The position numbers and the translations under genes were made by a program. Shown piece after piece: positions 1 through 8,494 of a stretch of 37,817 nt of DNA. The notes under the pieces are model-generated. The model had not been told where the DNA came from, did no database searches, and worked only from the letters and a program-made list of their open reading frames with translations. Positions within the stretch are counted from its first letter, which is position 1. The number at the start of each line of letters is the position of its first letter. This DNA comes from Bryobacteraceae bacterium (GTDB lineage: Bacteria; Acidobacteriota; Terriglobia; Bryobacterales; Bryobacteraceae), in assembly GCA_030038565.1 (NCBI GenBank), contig JASHSS010000806.1, positions 1-37,817 of the forward strand. Direction: 5' to 3'.

Positions 1-6
1 GGCCCG

Positions 7-140
7 CACCGCCGCCTGGCGCGGGTAGGTTGCGGGGTACGGCCGCCACCGCCGCCTGGCGCGGGCAGGTGCACGGGCACGGCTGCCTCCGCCCTCCTGG
101 CGCGGGCACCCGCGGCTCGCATGGCCGCCTCCGCTTGGCG
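7..140. repeat. Degenerate tandem repeat of about 40 bp, roughly 3.5 copies
   Basis: The core CTGGCGCGGG occurs at 16-25, 56-65 and 97-106, giving a period of 40-41 bases, and a fainter fourth copy lies near 127-145. The first two copies share the longer string CACCGCCGCCTGGCGCGGG. No convincing coding frame runs through it and nothing else is seen in 1-240. The array probably continues to the left of the window. Its function is unknown. Confidence 0.6.
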
Positions 141-257
141 CTCCGTTTCTTGCACTTGTGGAATCGACCCAAACAGGGTTAAATTCGGACGAGTGTGGCA
201 GAATCTCGGGCGCAACGTCGTGGGGTTGCCGCAGCAGACAGAAAGGAGAAAACGGCA

Positions 258-1664
258 GTGTCGAAAAACAATCGGAAATTCGCACGGCGGGATCTGTTGA
301 AGACCTCGGCCGGAATCATAGGGGGTGCCCTTCTGTCGCGAGAAGCCGCGGCCGAACAGCCGGTCCAGCAGAATGTCAACACCCGCTCGAGCCCGTCAAC
401 GCTCAAAATCACCGACCTTCGCGTGGCCGTCGTAAGGAAGCCGGGACCCAGCCCTTGCCCCATTGTTCGCATCGATACCAATCAGGGCGTTTACGGCCTG
501 GGCGAGGTCCGCGATGGGGCGAGCCCCACCTACGCCCTGTTTCTCAAGAGCCGCCTGCTCAACGAGAACCCCCTCAACATCACCTTCCTCTTCCAGAAAA
601 TCAAGCAGTTCGGCTTCCACGGACGCCAGGCGGGTGGCGTGGTGGCCGTCGAAGAAGCCCTCTGGGATATCGCCGGCAAGGTCTACAATGTGCCCATCTA
701 CCAGATGTTGGGCGGCAAGTTCCGCGACCGCGTCCGGATTTATGCCGACACCACCGAATCGGACGACCCCAAGGTCTACGCCCAGCGCATGAAAGAGCGT
801 AAGGAAGTCATGGGCCTCACCTGGCTGAAAATGGACCTCGGCATCGAGTTCGTCTCCCAGACTCCCGGCACGGTCACCCGGCCTTCCGAGCAGACCCAAT
901 GGGAGAGACGCAACCTGCCCCATCCCTTTGTCGCCACCGAAGTCACCGACAAGGGGATCGATATGCTCTGCAGCTACGTGGCGGCCATCCGCGAGGCCGT
1001 CGGAATGGAAATTCCGCTCTCCATGGATCACCTCGGCCACCTCGGCGTGAACTCCATCATCCGGCTTGGCAAGGCTTACGAGAAGTACAACCTCTCCTGG
1101 ATGGAGGATGTCATCCCCTGGCAGTACACCGATATGCTGGCCCATATCACCGCCGAAAGCCCCACCCCTATCCTCACCGGCGAAGATATCTACCTCAAGG
1201 AAGACTTTATCAAGCTCTGCGAGAAGCACGCCGTCAGCAAGATCCATCCCGATATCTCCACCTCCGGCGGAATCCTGGAAACCCACAAGATTGGCGATGC
1301 CGCCATGGAACTGGGCGTCCCCATGGCCATGCACTATGCCGGCACTCCTATCGGCGCCATGGCCAGCGTCCACTGCGCCGCCGCCACCGAAAACTTCCTG
1401 GCCTGCGAAAACCACTCCCTCGATGTGCCCTGGTGGCAGGACCTTGTCGAGGGCATCGAAAAGCCCATCATCAACAAGGGTTTTATCAAGGTCCCGGACA
1501 AGCCCGGCCTCGGCGTTACCTTGAATGAGGATGTGGTCAAACAGCACCTGGCGCCCAATACCGAGTTCTTCGCGCCGACCCCGCAATGGAACCAGGAGCG
1601 CTCCGGCGACTGGCTCTGGAGCATGATCCGTACAGAGAAGGAGGAGGCGGCCCGCCTCGGTTGA
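258..1664 (+). CDS. Tat-exported mandelate racemase/muconate lactonizing enzyme family protein (enolase superfamily)
   Basis: A 468-residue enolase-superfamily enzyme; the family abstracts the proton alpha to a carboxylate, typically for sugar-acid dehydration or racemisation. The GTG start at 258 is chosen over an in-frame upstream start at 195 because AAAGGAG sits 9 nt before it at 242-248. The N-terminus carries a twin-arginine signal (RRD at residues 10-12, then a hydrophobic stretch to about residue 32), so export by Tat is expected. The probable metal ligands are D257, E283 and E309, spaced by exactly 26 residues as in mandelate racemase. D332 and H359 match the spacing of the mandelate racemase Asp-His dyad. 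K191 in WLKMD is the likely catalytic lysine. About 35 extra residues lie between this lysine and D257. The substrate cannot be told from sequence, but an acid-sugar dehydratase is the most likely class. It appears monocistronic and converges on the next gene. Confidence 0.88.
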   Translation: MSKNNRKFARRDLLKTSAGIIGGALLSREAAAEQPVQQNVNTRSSPSTLKITDLRVAVVRKPGPSPCPIVRIDTNQGVYGLGEVRDGASPTYALFLKSRLLNENPLNITFLFQKIKQFGFHGRQAGGVVAVEEALWDIAGKVYNVPIYQMLGGKFRDRVRIYADTTESDDPKVYAQRMKERKEVMGLTWLKMDLGIEFVSQTPGTVTRPSEQTQWERRNLPHPFVATEVTDKGIDMLCSYVAAIREAVGMEIPLSMDHLGHLGVNSIIRLGKAYEKYNLSWMEDVIPWQYTDMLAHITAESPTPILTGEDIYLKEDFIKLCEKHAVSKIHPDISTSGGILETHKIGDAAMELGVPMAMHYAGTPIGAMASVHCAAATENFLACENHSLDVPWWQDLVEGIEKPIINKGFIKVPDKPGLGVTLNEDVVKQHLAPNTEFFAPTPQWNQERSGDWLWSMIRTEKEEAARLG

Positions 1665-1866
1665 CCGCGCCGAACATCCCGCGGGCGCTTCGCCCAGGCG
1701 CCCGGATTCCTCGGCATTTTCCGGTCGGCAGGGAAGAGGCGGCGAGCCGTCGATGGATCCACCAATTCGCTCCGGGTCACCGTCCGGCCCCGGCACGGCG
1801 CCGGTCCGCCTGATGTTCCCGGCGCCATGCCGGCGGCGCAGCGGAACAGCTTGCTCGCTCGATCTT

Positions 1867-3105
1867 TCATCGCCCGCCAATTCCAAACCGTGCGAATTGC
1901 CCCTTGTGGGCGCCCTCGGATCCCGGCGCCGTCACTACCTCGGGCACACTCTCTCCGGTGTGCCCGCTGAAGTCCGGGACCGCCAGGTAGGAATGAACGT
2001 TCCCGCTTTTGTCGGTCGCGAAGCCGATGATCTCGCCCAGCGCATTGATGGAACACGCCGTAAGCAGATATAAGGGCGAGCCAGTGGGAATCAGCGTGTT
2101 GAGGTCGACCAAATCCTCCCCCACCCGCAGGAACGCGCGCGGGTCGAAATTCTTGTCGAGTGAGACGCCGACTATCTGGCCTCCGTCGTTAATACTGATG
2201 GCCAGGCTGTTCACGTCGGTCCCAACGGTCCCGAGGTCCCGCATGCCTGTTTCCATGGTCCACAGGAAGGCGTGAAAATTGGCGTCGCCCGTCAGGTCTG
2301 ACCACCCGATTACCTGCCCCGGATTGTTCAGGTTTTCCGCCTGGATTCCGAAGAAGTGGCCCGTCCCGCCGAGAGTGCCGAGATCAGTGGGTTTTCCGTC
2401 CTCCCAGAGTAGGGCGTGAAGAGGTTGTAGATTGATCGGCGTAATTGGGCTCGAGGGTGTGCAGTAGCCAGATGCGCCGGCGGCCTGTCCGATGTCATTG
2501 ATCGCCATCGCGCTTCCATCCGGGTCACCGGGAAATGTCGGAAGTTCCTGAATAGCCCCGTTTCGCCAGACCACCGGCTTGAACTGGTGCTGTGGGAAAC
2601 CGGATGGACAGGTGGAGTCGGACATGTCGTTCTCCGCCGTGCCGGCCACCTGACCCAGAATATTGATCTTGTTGGCTATGCCGTTGTCGCCTCCCAAGGT
2701 CGGAAGCGGATTCATCACCCCGTTCTGCCAGAGGAACGGGAGACAACTGCCGGAGGGCGGAAGGCCGAGCGCCGCAAAACCGCAAAAATCCTCGGCGCCC
2801 GGGTTGTCGGGAGTTTGCGCTTCCCCCACGGCCTGGCCCAACAGGTTCACGCCAAATGCCTGGCTGTTCGTTCCCTTGAGTCCAGGCGCGCCGAGGTCCA
2901 GCATCCGGCCGTTATACCAAAGCACCGCGTGCAGTGCGTTGCCTGCCATTGCCGCGCCGGCGACCAAGCCATTATTGGTGACTTGGAACGGCTGGCCGTC
3001 GGGACCCACGTTGCCGAGGTCGATGACCGTGAAGCGCGGTGATTGTGCCATCGCTACCGCACCCAGCACGCTGCCGGCGGCTATCAAAGTTGCGATTCGT
3101 TTCAT
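1867..3105 (-). CDS. Secreted HAF-repeat protein
   Basis: A 412-residue protein with a typical Sec signal peptide (MKRIATLIAAGSVLGAVAMAQ, probable cleavage after residue 20 or 21). The rest consists of about six imperfect repeats of roughly 50-60 residues. Each repeat pairs a motif such as HALLWEDGKPTDLGTLGG or HAFLW with a motif such as INDIGQAAG, INDGGQIVG or NNPGQVIG. This is the hallmark of the HAF extracellular repeat family, whose members are predicted beta-rich surface or secreted proteins of unknown function. A good ribosome-binding site (GGAGGG) lies about 6 nt upstream of the ATG on the minus strand. The gene is divergent from the ECF sigma factor at 3234 and shares a 128-nt upstream region with it. 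No catalytic residues were recognised. Confidence 0.85.
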   Translation of the reverse strand: MKRIATLIAAGSVLGAVAMAQSPRFTVIDLGNVGPDGQPFQVTNNGLVAGAAMAGNALHAVLWYNGRMLDLGAPGLKGTNSQAFGVNLLGQAVGEAQTPDNPGAEDFCGFAALGLPPSGSCLPFLWQNGVMNPLPTLGGDNGIANKINILGQVAGTAENDMSDSTCPSGFPQHQFKPVVWRNGAIQELPTFPGDPDGSAMAINDIGQAAGASGYCTPSSPITPINLQPLHALLWEDGKPTDLGTLGGTGHFFGIQAENLNNPGQVIGWSDLTGDANFHAFLWTMETGMRDLGTVGTDVNSLAISINDGGQIVGVSLDKNFDPRAFLRVGEDLVDLNTLIPTGSPLYLLTACSINALGEIIGFATDKSGNVHSYLAVPDFSGHTGESVPEVVTAPGSEGAHKGQFARFGIGGR

Positions 3106-3171
3106 AGATTCCCTCCATCCAGGGAGGAGATTCTGACTACCTGTTCCCCATCCCGGTGGTACAGGCGGGAG

Positions 3172-3201
3172 CCGACGGCAAAAGCGGCCACGTTCTATAA
3201 T
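3172..3201 (+). promoter_or_regulatory. Probable sigma-70-type promoter of the ECF-kinase pair
   Basis: A perfect -10 hexamer TATAAT lies at 3196-3201. A weak -35 candidate (CCGACG, 3172-3177) lies 18 nt upstream. Transcription would begin near 3208, giving a short leader of about 26 nt that includes AAGGGG at 3221-3226, 7 nt before the ATG at 3234. The -10 is clear; the -35 is poor, so an activator or extended -10 use is possible. Confidence 0.5.
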
Positions 3202-3233
3202 CTTTTTTGGCCAGGGGGCGAAGGGGACACCTC

Positions 3234-3825
3234 ATGGACACACCCTCCGCGGAAATCACGAATCTGTTGAAAGCCTGGGGCGGCGGCGACCCGGCTGCCC
3301 TGGAGCGCCTGGCCGAACAGGTATATCCTGCATTGCGCCTGATGGCCCGCCAGTATATGAGGAATGAACGTCCCGGCGATGCCCTCCAGGCCACGGCGCT
3401 AGTCCATGAGGTCTATCTCCGGCTGGTGGACGTGACCAGGGTCGAATGGCGCGACCGCGCAGTTCTTCGCCATGGCGGCGCAGATGATGCGGCGCATCCT
3501 GGTAGACGCGGCGCGCGCCCGTGGTACGCAAAAGCGCGGCGGCATGGCGCCCAAAATAAACATCGATGAGACCGCCGTTATGTCCCCGTCCCCGGACCGG
3601 TCCATCCTCGCTCTGGACGATGCCCTGAGAACGTTCTCACAGGTGGCTCCACGCCAGGCCAAGGTCGTCGAATTGCGTTATTTCGGCGGACTGACCGAGG
3701 AGGAAATCGTCGCCGCCCTGAAAATCTCTCCGCGCACCGTGAGGCGCGATTGGGATCTCGCCAGGGCCTGGCTGCTGCGCGAGTTGGACAACACAATGGC
3801 GAAACCATCGGCGCAGCGGCCATGA
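3234..3825 (+). CDS. ECF-type RNA polymerase sigma factor, interrupted by an apparent 2-nt deletion
   Basis: The reading frame from ATG 3234 encodes sigma region 2 (LLKAWGGGDPAALERL ... LVHEVYLRLVDV) up to about 3460. It then continues in a different frame that encodes FFAMAAQMMRRILVDAARA and region 4 (RQAKVVELRYFGGLTEEEI, ISPRTVRRDW) to the TGA at 3823-3825. Restoring one GC dinucleotide in the CGCGC run at 3456-3460 gives WRDRAQFFAMAAQMM and a normal ECF protein of 197 residues, of the acidobacterial/planctomycete type often found beside Ser/Thr kinases. The stop overlaps the kinase start as ATGA. The break may be a sequencing or assembly error, a real inactivating mutation or, less likely, recoding. 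An internal ATG at 3472 could otherwise yield a region-4-only protein of 117 residues. Confidence 0.75.
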
Positions 3826-6626
3826 GCCCCGAGCGTTTCCGGCAAATTGAAGAACTCTACCACGCGGCGCGCGAGCGAAGTCCGGAGGAGCGCGCGGCTC
3901 TGCTCGACCAGGCCGATCCCGAGTTGCGCCGCGAAATAGAATCCCTGCTCCGAAAGGCGGGCGGCGCCGAATTTATCGATCGGCCCGCCATCCAGAACGC
4001 GCCGGAACTGCTGGCCGACCCGGCCGTCACCAAACTCTCCGCCGGCGCCCGCCTGGGGCCGTACCGGATCGAAAGCAAGCTCGGCGAAGGCGGCATGGGC
4101 GAAGTCTTTCGTGCGGTAGACCCGCGATTAGGACGCGCCGTCGCCATTAAGACCACACGCCAACAATTCAGTGCCCGTTTCGAGCGCGAGGCGCGCGCGA
4201 TCGCCTCCCTGAATCACTCCAACATCTGCACGCTTTATGACGTCGGCCCGAACTATCTGGTAATGGAACTGGTAGAGGGTGAAACCATAGCGGCACGCCT
4301 GAAAAGCGGACCGCTCCCCATGAACGGGGCGCTCCTGTATGCCCGGCAGATTGCCGCCGCGTTGGCCGAGGCGCACTCCAAGGGTGTCGTGCACCGCGAT
4401 CTCAAACCCGGAAACATCATGATCGCGAAATCCGGAGCTAAGGTTCTGGATTTCGGACTGGCGAAATCGGGTTGGAATCAAACCATTACGGCCGGCGACA
4501 TGGTGATGGGCACGCCTGCCTACATGGCGCCGGAACAGAGGCAAGGCAAAGCCGCCGATGCCCGCTCGGATGTCTATGCGTTCGGCTGCGTGCTCTACGA
4601 AATGGTCACCGGCACACGAATCGGGCCCGCGCGCCGGCGTGTGCCGTCGCGGAAACTGGAAAGAATCGTGAGCCGGTGTGTAGAGGAGGATCCGGGACGC
4701 CGGTGGCAATCCGCTGCCGAGTTGGAACGCGAACTGGCGGGCGTTACCGCCGCCGGAACCCGTGGGAAGCGCCTGCTTGCCGCCGCCGTGGGTATGCTGG
4801 GGTTGTTCGCCGCGGCATATTTCTATTTCCGTCGCGCCCCGGGACTCACAGACAAGGACACCATCGTCCTGGCCGATTTCGTCAATAACACGGGCGATCT
4901 CGTCTTCGACGGCACGCTTCGCCAGGGCCTTGCGATCCAGCTCGAACAATCGCCGTTTCTGAAGATAATGGATGACGAGCAGATCGAGCGCGTCCTCCGG
5001 CTGATGAGTCTTCCGCCGGGCGCCCGCATCACCAATCCAATCGCGCACGAAATCTGCGTCCGCGAAGGAGCCGCGGCCACCATCGGCGGCGCTATCGCGG
5101 GCCTGGGAAAAAGTTACGTCATCACGCTGCAGGCAATAACCTGTCAGGATGGCGCAACGCTCGCGCGGGAGCAGGTCCAGGCCCAAGATAAAGAGCACGT
5201 GTTGAATGCCGTGGGAACCGCCGCGACGGCCCTGCGCGGCAAGCTCGGAGAATCGCTCAACTCGATCCGGCAGTTGAATCGTCCGCTGGAACAGGCTACT
5301 ACTCCATCGTTGGAAGCTCTTCAGAACTACACCGCGGGTCTTTCCGAGGTCAACCACGGCGATTTTCTAGCCGCTATTCCGTTGCTCGAGCGTGCCAAAG
5401 CCATCGATACGAACTTTGCGATGGCCGACTACCTCCTGGGCGTGGCGTTCGTGAATGCCGGGGACGCGCGCAGCCGGGAATCTTTCGAACAGGCTTTCCG
5501 TTTGATCGACCGGGTTTCCGAGTACGAGCGCGACGAGATCGCGCCCTACTACTACCTGTCCACCGGCGAGCTGTACAAGGCCATTGACGCCTATCAGTTG
5601 GGCATCCGCAACTATCCCCGGATCTGGGACTTCCATAACTACCTGGGCATGATCTACATCGACCTGGGGCGCTTCGAAGAGGGTTTGAAGGAGGGCCAGG
5701 AAGCGGCCCGCTTCCAGGCCAACGTCGAACCTCCCTATCGCCGTCAACTGGACGCCTACCTCTGCCTGGACCGGCTGGGCGAAGCCAGGCAATTGGCGCA
5801 GAAAGTGCGGGCACTGGGGATCGACGGAGCGAGGATCCATCAGCGCTTCCTCGAAATGGCTTACGCCGAAGGCGATCAGACGGCCATCGGCCGCGAGGTC
5901 CAATGGTTCGCGGGCAAGCCGGAGGAGTACATCAGTCTCGGCCTGCAGGCGGCCGCCCGGAATGTCCATGGCCAGCGGCGTGAGTCGCACAGATTATACC
6001 GGCGGGCCGAGGAGCTGGCGCGGCGATCGGAACTCCGGGACTTCGCCTCCGATCTCGAGGAAGTCGATGCGCGTGCCGACGCGTTGTTGGGCAATTGCCA
6101 GGCCGCGCGCCGCCTGGGCCGTCCCGCCCTCGCGCTGGCGCTCTGCGGCGATGCGATTCAGGCGGAGCAACTCGCCGCGGAGACTTCCAGGCTTTTTCCA
6201 AACGGAACCATCTGGAATGCGGTACGGTTGCCGGAGATCCGCGCCGCTATCGCCCTCAACCGCGATCAACCGGCGCAGAGCGTGGAACTGCTGGCATCCG
6301 CCTCGCCATACGACCGCTATCTCCTCGATGCGGTTTATTTGCGTGGCCAGGCTTACCTGCGCCTGCATAAGGGCCCGCAGGCAGCGGCTGAGTTCAAGAA
6401 AATCGCGGATCACAAGGGCGCCAATTGGGGCAATGTCGAGCGGTCTGGCGTCTGGGCACAGTTCTATTCGCTCTCCTACCTGGGCATGGCCCGCGGCTAC
6501 GCGCTCGCCGGGGAGGCGCCCAAAGCTAAAAAGGCGTTCCAGGACTTCCTCGAATTGTGGAAGGACGCCGACCCCGAAATCCCGATTCTTCGGCAGGCCA
6601 AAGCGGAATACGCCAGGTTGCGGTGA
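3822..6626 (+). CDS. Transmembrane Ser/Thr protein kinase with C-terminal TPR region
   Basis: A 934-residue membrane kinase. The start is ATG 3822, overlapping the sigma-factor stop as ATGA, rather than the in-frame upstream start at 3750. Residues about 80-305 form a Hanks-type kinase domain with a glycine loop GEGGMGEV (88-95), lysine K110 in VAIK, catalytic loop HRDLKPGN (191-198), DFG (210-212) and APE (236-238), so it should be active. A single membrane segment lies at about 317-336 (LLAAAVGMLGLFAAAYFYF). The following 140 residues (ADFVNNTGD ... AITCQDGATLA) resemble the ligand- or TolB-like segment common in this acidobacterial family, and tetratricopeptide-like repeats fill most of residues 480-930. 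The topology implies a cytoplasmic kinase and periplasmic TPRs. It is probably a signalling partner of the coupled ECF sigma factor. Confidence 0.9.
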   Translation: MSPERFRQIEELYHAARERSPEERAALLDQADPELRREIESLLRKAGGAEFIDRPAIQNAPELLADPAVTKLSAGARLGPYRIESKLGEGGMGEVFRAVDPRLGRAVAIKTTRQQFSARFEREARAIASLNHSNICTLYDVGPNYLVMELVEGETIAARLKSGPLPMNGALLYARQIAAALAEAHSKGVVHRDLKPGNIMIAKSGAKVLDFGLAKSGWNQTITAGDMVMGTPAYMAPEQRQGKAADARSDVYAFGCVLYEMVTGTRIGPARRRVPSRKLERIVSRCVEEDPGRRWQSAAELERELAGVTAAGTRGKRLLAAAVGMLGLFAAAYFYFRRAPGLTDKDTIVLADFVNNTGDLVFDGTLRQGLAIQLEQSPFLKIMDDEQIERVLRLMSLPPGARITNPIAHEICVREGAAATIGGAIAGLGKSYVITLQAITCQDGATLAREQVQAQDKEHVLNAVGTAATALRGKLGESLNSIRQLNRPLEQATTPSLEALQNYTAGLSEVNHGDFLAAIPLLERAKAIDTNFAMADYLLGVAFVNAGDARSRESFEQAFRLIDRVSEYERDEIAPYYYLSTGELYKAIDAYQLGIRNYPRIWDFHNYLGMIYIDLGRFEEGLKEGQEAARFQANVEPPYRRQLDAYLCLDRLGEARQLAQKVRALGIDGARIHQRFLEMAYAEGDQTAIGREVQWFAGKPEEYISLGLQAAARNVHGQRRESHRLYRRAEELARRSELRDFASDLEEVDARADALLGNCQAARRLGRPALALALCGDAIQAEQLAAETSRLFPNGTIWNAVRLPEIRAAIALNRDQPAQSVELLASASPYDRYLLDAVYLRGQAYLRLHKGPQAAAEFKKIADHKGANWGNVERSGVWAQFYSLSYLGMARGYALAGEAPKAKKAFQDFLELWKDADPEIPILRQAKAEYARLR

Positions 6627-6819
6627 GAGAAGCGATGGGCCACCTGGGCCTCTCTAGGGGTCAACTTCATCCTCCGGTCCCGCCGGCGCATGGGTTTCTC
6701 GATGGGGCTGATGGCCGTCTGCCGGGCCCGGAGGGACCCCTGGCCCGGCGTCACCGGGCCGGCTTCAGCCGCCGTGGCGTTTTCATCTCACCTGGCGTTG
6801 AGACAACCGGACGGTGCGT

Positions 6820-7629
6820 CTAGCCGAGGCGCCCGCGGAAGAAGGCGGTCAAGCGCTGCCAGCCGTTCTCGGCCGAACTCCGGTGGAAGCTGGGGCGATA
6901 GTCGGCGTGGAAGGCATGGCCGGCTTCGGGGTACACCACGATCTCGACGGCTTTGCCCGCGGCGCCGGCAACCTGCCGCATCTGCTCGACCTGGGCCAGC
7001 GGAATGGATTGGTCCTGCCCGCCGTACAGGCCGAGCACCGGGCAGCGCAACTCACCGGCCACACCCAACGGGTGGCGCGGATGCAGCGGATCGGCGGTTC
7101 CCGCCAGCCGCCCGTACCAAGCCACCGCTCCGCGCAACTTCGGGCTGTGCGCCGCGTACAGCCACGCGATCCGGCCTCCCCAGCAGAAGCCCGTGATCCC
7201 GAGCCGCGCCGTGTCGCCCCGAGCTTCCCCCTCGGCGTACGCCACCGCCGCATCCAGATCCGATAGCACCTGGGCGTCCGGCACCCGCGGGACCACCTTG
7301 GAGAGGATCTCATGGATATCGCTGATTCCGGAAACATCCGCCTGCCGCGCATACAACTCCGGGGCGATCGCCAGGTAGCCCATCTTGGCGAGCCGCCGGC
7401 AGACGTCGCGAATGTACTCGTGGACGCCGAAAATCTCTTGCACCACCAGAACCACGGGGACCCGCTCGTCCTTGAGCGGCCGCGCCCGGTAGGCCGGCAG
7501 TTCACCGTCGCTTACCGCAATCCGCACCTCGCCCGCATCCAGTCCTTCCGCGTCCGTGTGTATAGCCTGCTCGCTGCGCGGCTGCGCGGCCGGCGCAAAG
7601 CCGGCTGCCAGAGTTCCCGGAAAACCCAT
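6820..7629 (-). CDS. Dienelactone hydrolase family protein (alpha/beta hydrolase)
   Basis: A 269-residue alpha/beta hydrolase of the dienelactone hydrolase family, whose members hydrolyse small lactones or esters. The typical motifs are present: VVLVVQEIFGVHEYIRDVCRR near the N-terminus, GFCWGGR with the nucleophile cysteine, GGQDQSIP with the acid Asp, and AGHAFHADYRPSFH with the catalytic His. The start is set at ATG 7629 because GGGAGGG lies upstream on the minus strand and the open frame above it has no family similarity. The N-terminal stretch GTLAAGFAPAAQP resembles the tail of the Tat signals that I recall in related proteins, but no twin-arginine motif is in frame, so the export signal may be lost or start elsewhere. 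It lies 169 nt downstream of hisA on the same strand. Any role in histidine synthesis is unlikely. Confidence 0.85.
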   Translation of the reverse strand: MGFPGTLAAGFAPAAQPRSEQAIHTDAEGLDAGEVRIAVSDGELPAYRARPLKDERVPVVLVVQEIFGVHEYIRDVCRRLAKMGYLAIAPELYARQADVSGISDIHEILSKVVPRVPDAQVLSDLDAAVAYAEGEARGDTARLGITGFCWGGRIAWLYAAHSPKLRGAVAWYGRLAGTADPLHPRHPLGVAGELRCPVLGLYGGQDQSIPLAQVEQMRQVAGAAGKAVEIVVYPEAGHAFHADYRPSFHRSSAENGWQRLTAFFRGRLG

Positions 7630-7798
7630 TTGCGATTCGACCCTCCCAGCCGATTTTACCGTGCCGGCCAGACCGTGCGACGGCGCCTCATGGGGCGGGC
7701 CGTTGTGTCGCGGGATGAAGAGAAAGGGGCCGCGCGGCGGGCGCTGTGCGGCGGCGGGGTAATGGGGCGGGAGTGCGAGCGGGCCGGCGTGTCGCGGG

Positions 7799-8494
7799 TC
7801 ACGCGAGCGCCGCCAGTTCATCCAGGCTCAGACGCCCGGTGTAGACGGCCATGCCGAGGGCGGCGTGGATGCCCAGGTCGCGGAGGGCGCGCACCTCGTC
7901 CAGGGTGGTGATGCCGCCAGCGGCGGTAAGTTCGAGAGGCGTGGCGGCGCGCAGGCGGCGAAACCAATCCAGGTCGGTGCCGCGCAACATGCCTTCCCGA
8001 TCGACGCAGGTGCACAGGCAACCGGCGCAGTAGGGTTCCAGTTCGGCGACCACCTCTTCGGCCGCCAGGGCGGTGGATTCCCGCCAGCCTTTCACCACGA
8101 TACGGCCGGCCTTGGAATCGAGCGCCACAATCAGCCGCTCGCGGCCGATGGCATCGCGGATGGCGGCCAGCCATTGGCGGCGGATCCCGCTCGGGTCGAA
8201 GGCGGCGGTGCCCACGATCACCTTGCGGGCGCCTTGCTCCACGAGTGCCTGGGCCCGCTCCACCGAGCGCACGCCGCCGCCCACGCGCGTGGCGGCGCGC
8301 GACGCCAGCATGTGGACCAGCGCGTCGTTCGATCCGCGGCCCATGGCGGCGTCGAGATCGATCACCTGGATTTCGGGGAAGGCGGCGAAGCGCTGGAGCA
8401 TTTCCTCGGGCGAGCCGCCCTCCAGGGCCTTTTCGCGGCCCTGAACGAGCTGCACCACCTTGCCCTCCATGAGATCGATGCACGGGAAGATCAT
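7799..8494 (-). CDS. hisA: HisA, ProFAR isomerase
   Basis: A 231-residue (beta/alpha)8-barrel isomerase that converts ProFAR to PRFAR, the fourth step of histidine synthesis in the cytoplasm. It begins [19 protein letters not shown], with the catalytic Asp in CIDL. The second conserved Asp is in [15 protein letters not shown]. The phosphate-binding motifs [15 protein letters not shown] and [11 protein letters not shown] are present. The length is usual for HisA. Its ATG overlaps the TGA of hisF by 4 nt (ATGA), so the two are translationally coupled. It is the last his gene of the operon. Confidence 0.96.
   Translation of the reverse strand: MIFPCIDLMEGKVVQLVQGREKALEGGSPEEMLQRFAAFPEIQVIDLDAAMGRGSNDALVHMLASRAATRVGGGVRSVERAQALVEQGARKVIVGTAAFDPSGIRRQWLAAIRDAIGRERLIVALDSKAGRIVVKGWRESTALAAEEVVAELEPYCAGCLCTCVDREGMLRGTDLDWFRRLRAATPLELTAAGGITTLDEVRALRDLGIHAALGMAVYTGRLSLDELAALA

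Noticed and set aside
396-1886. Minus-strand open frame (496 codons) opposite the mandelate racemase-type gene
   Set aside because: The plus-strand gene has exact catalytic spacing, a signal peptide and a ribosome-binding site; the antisense frame has none.
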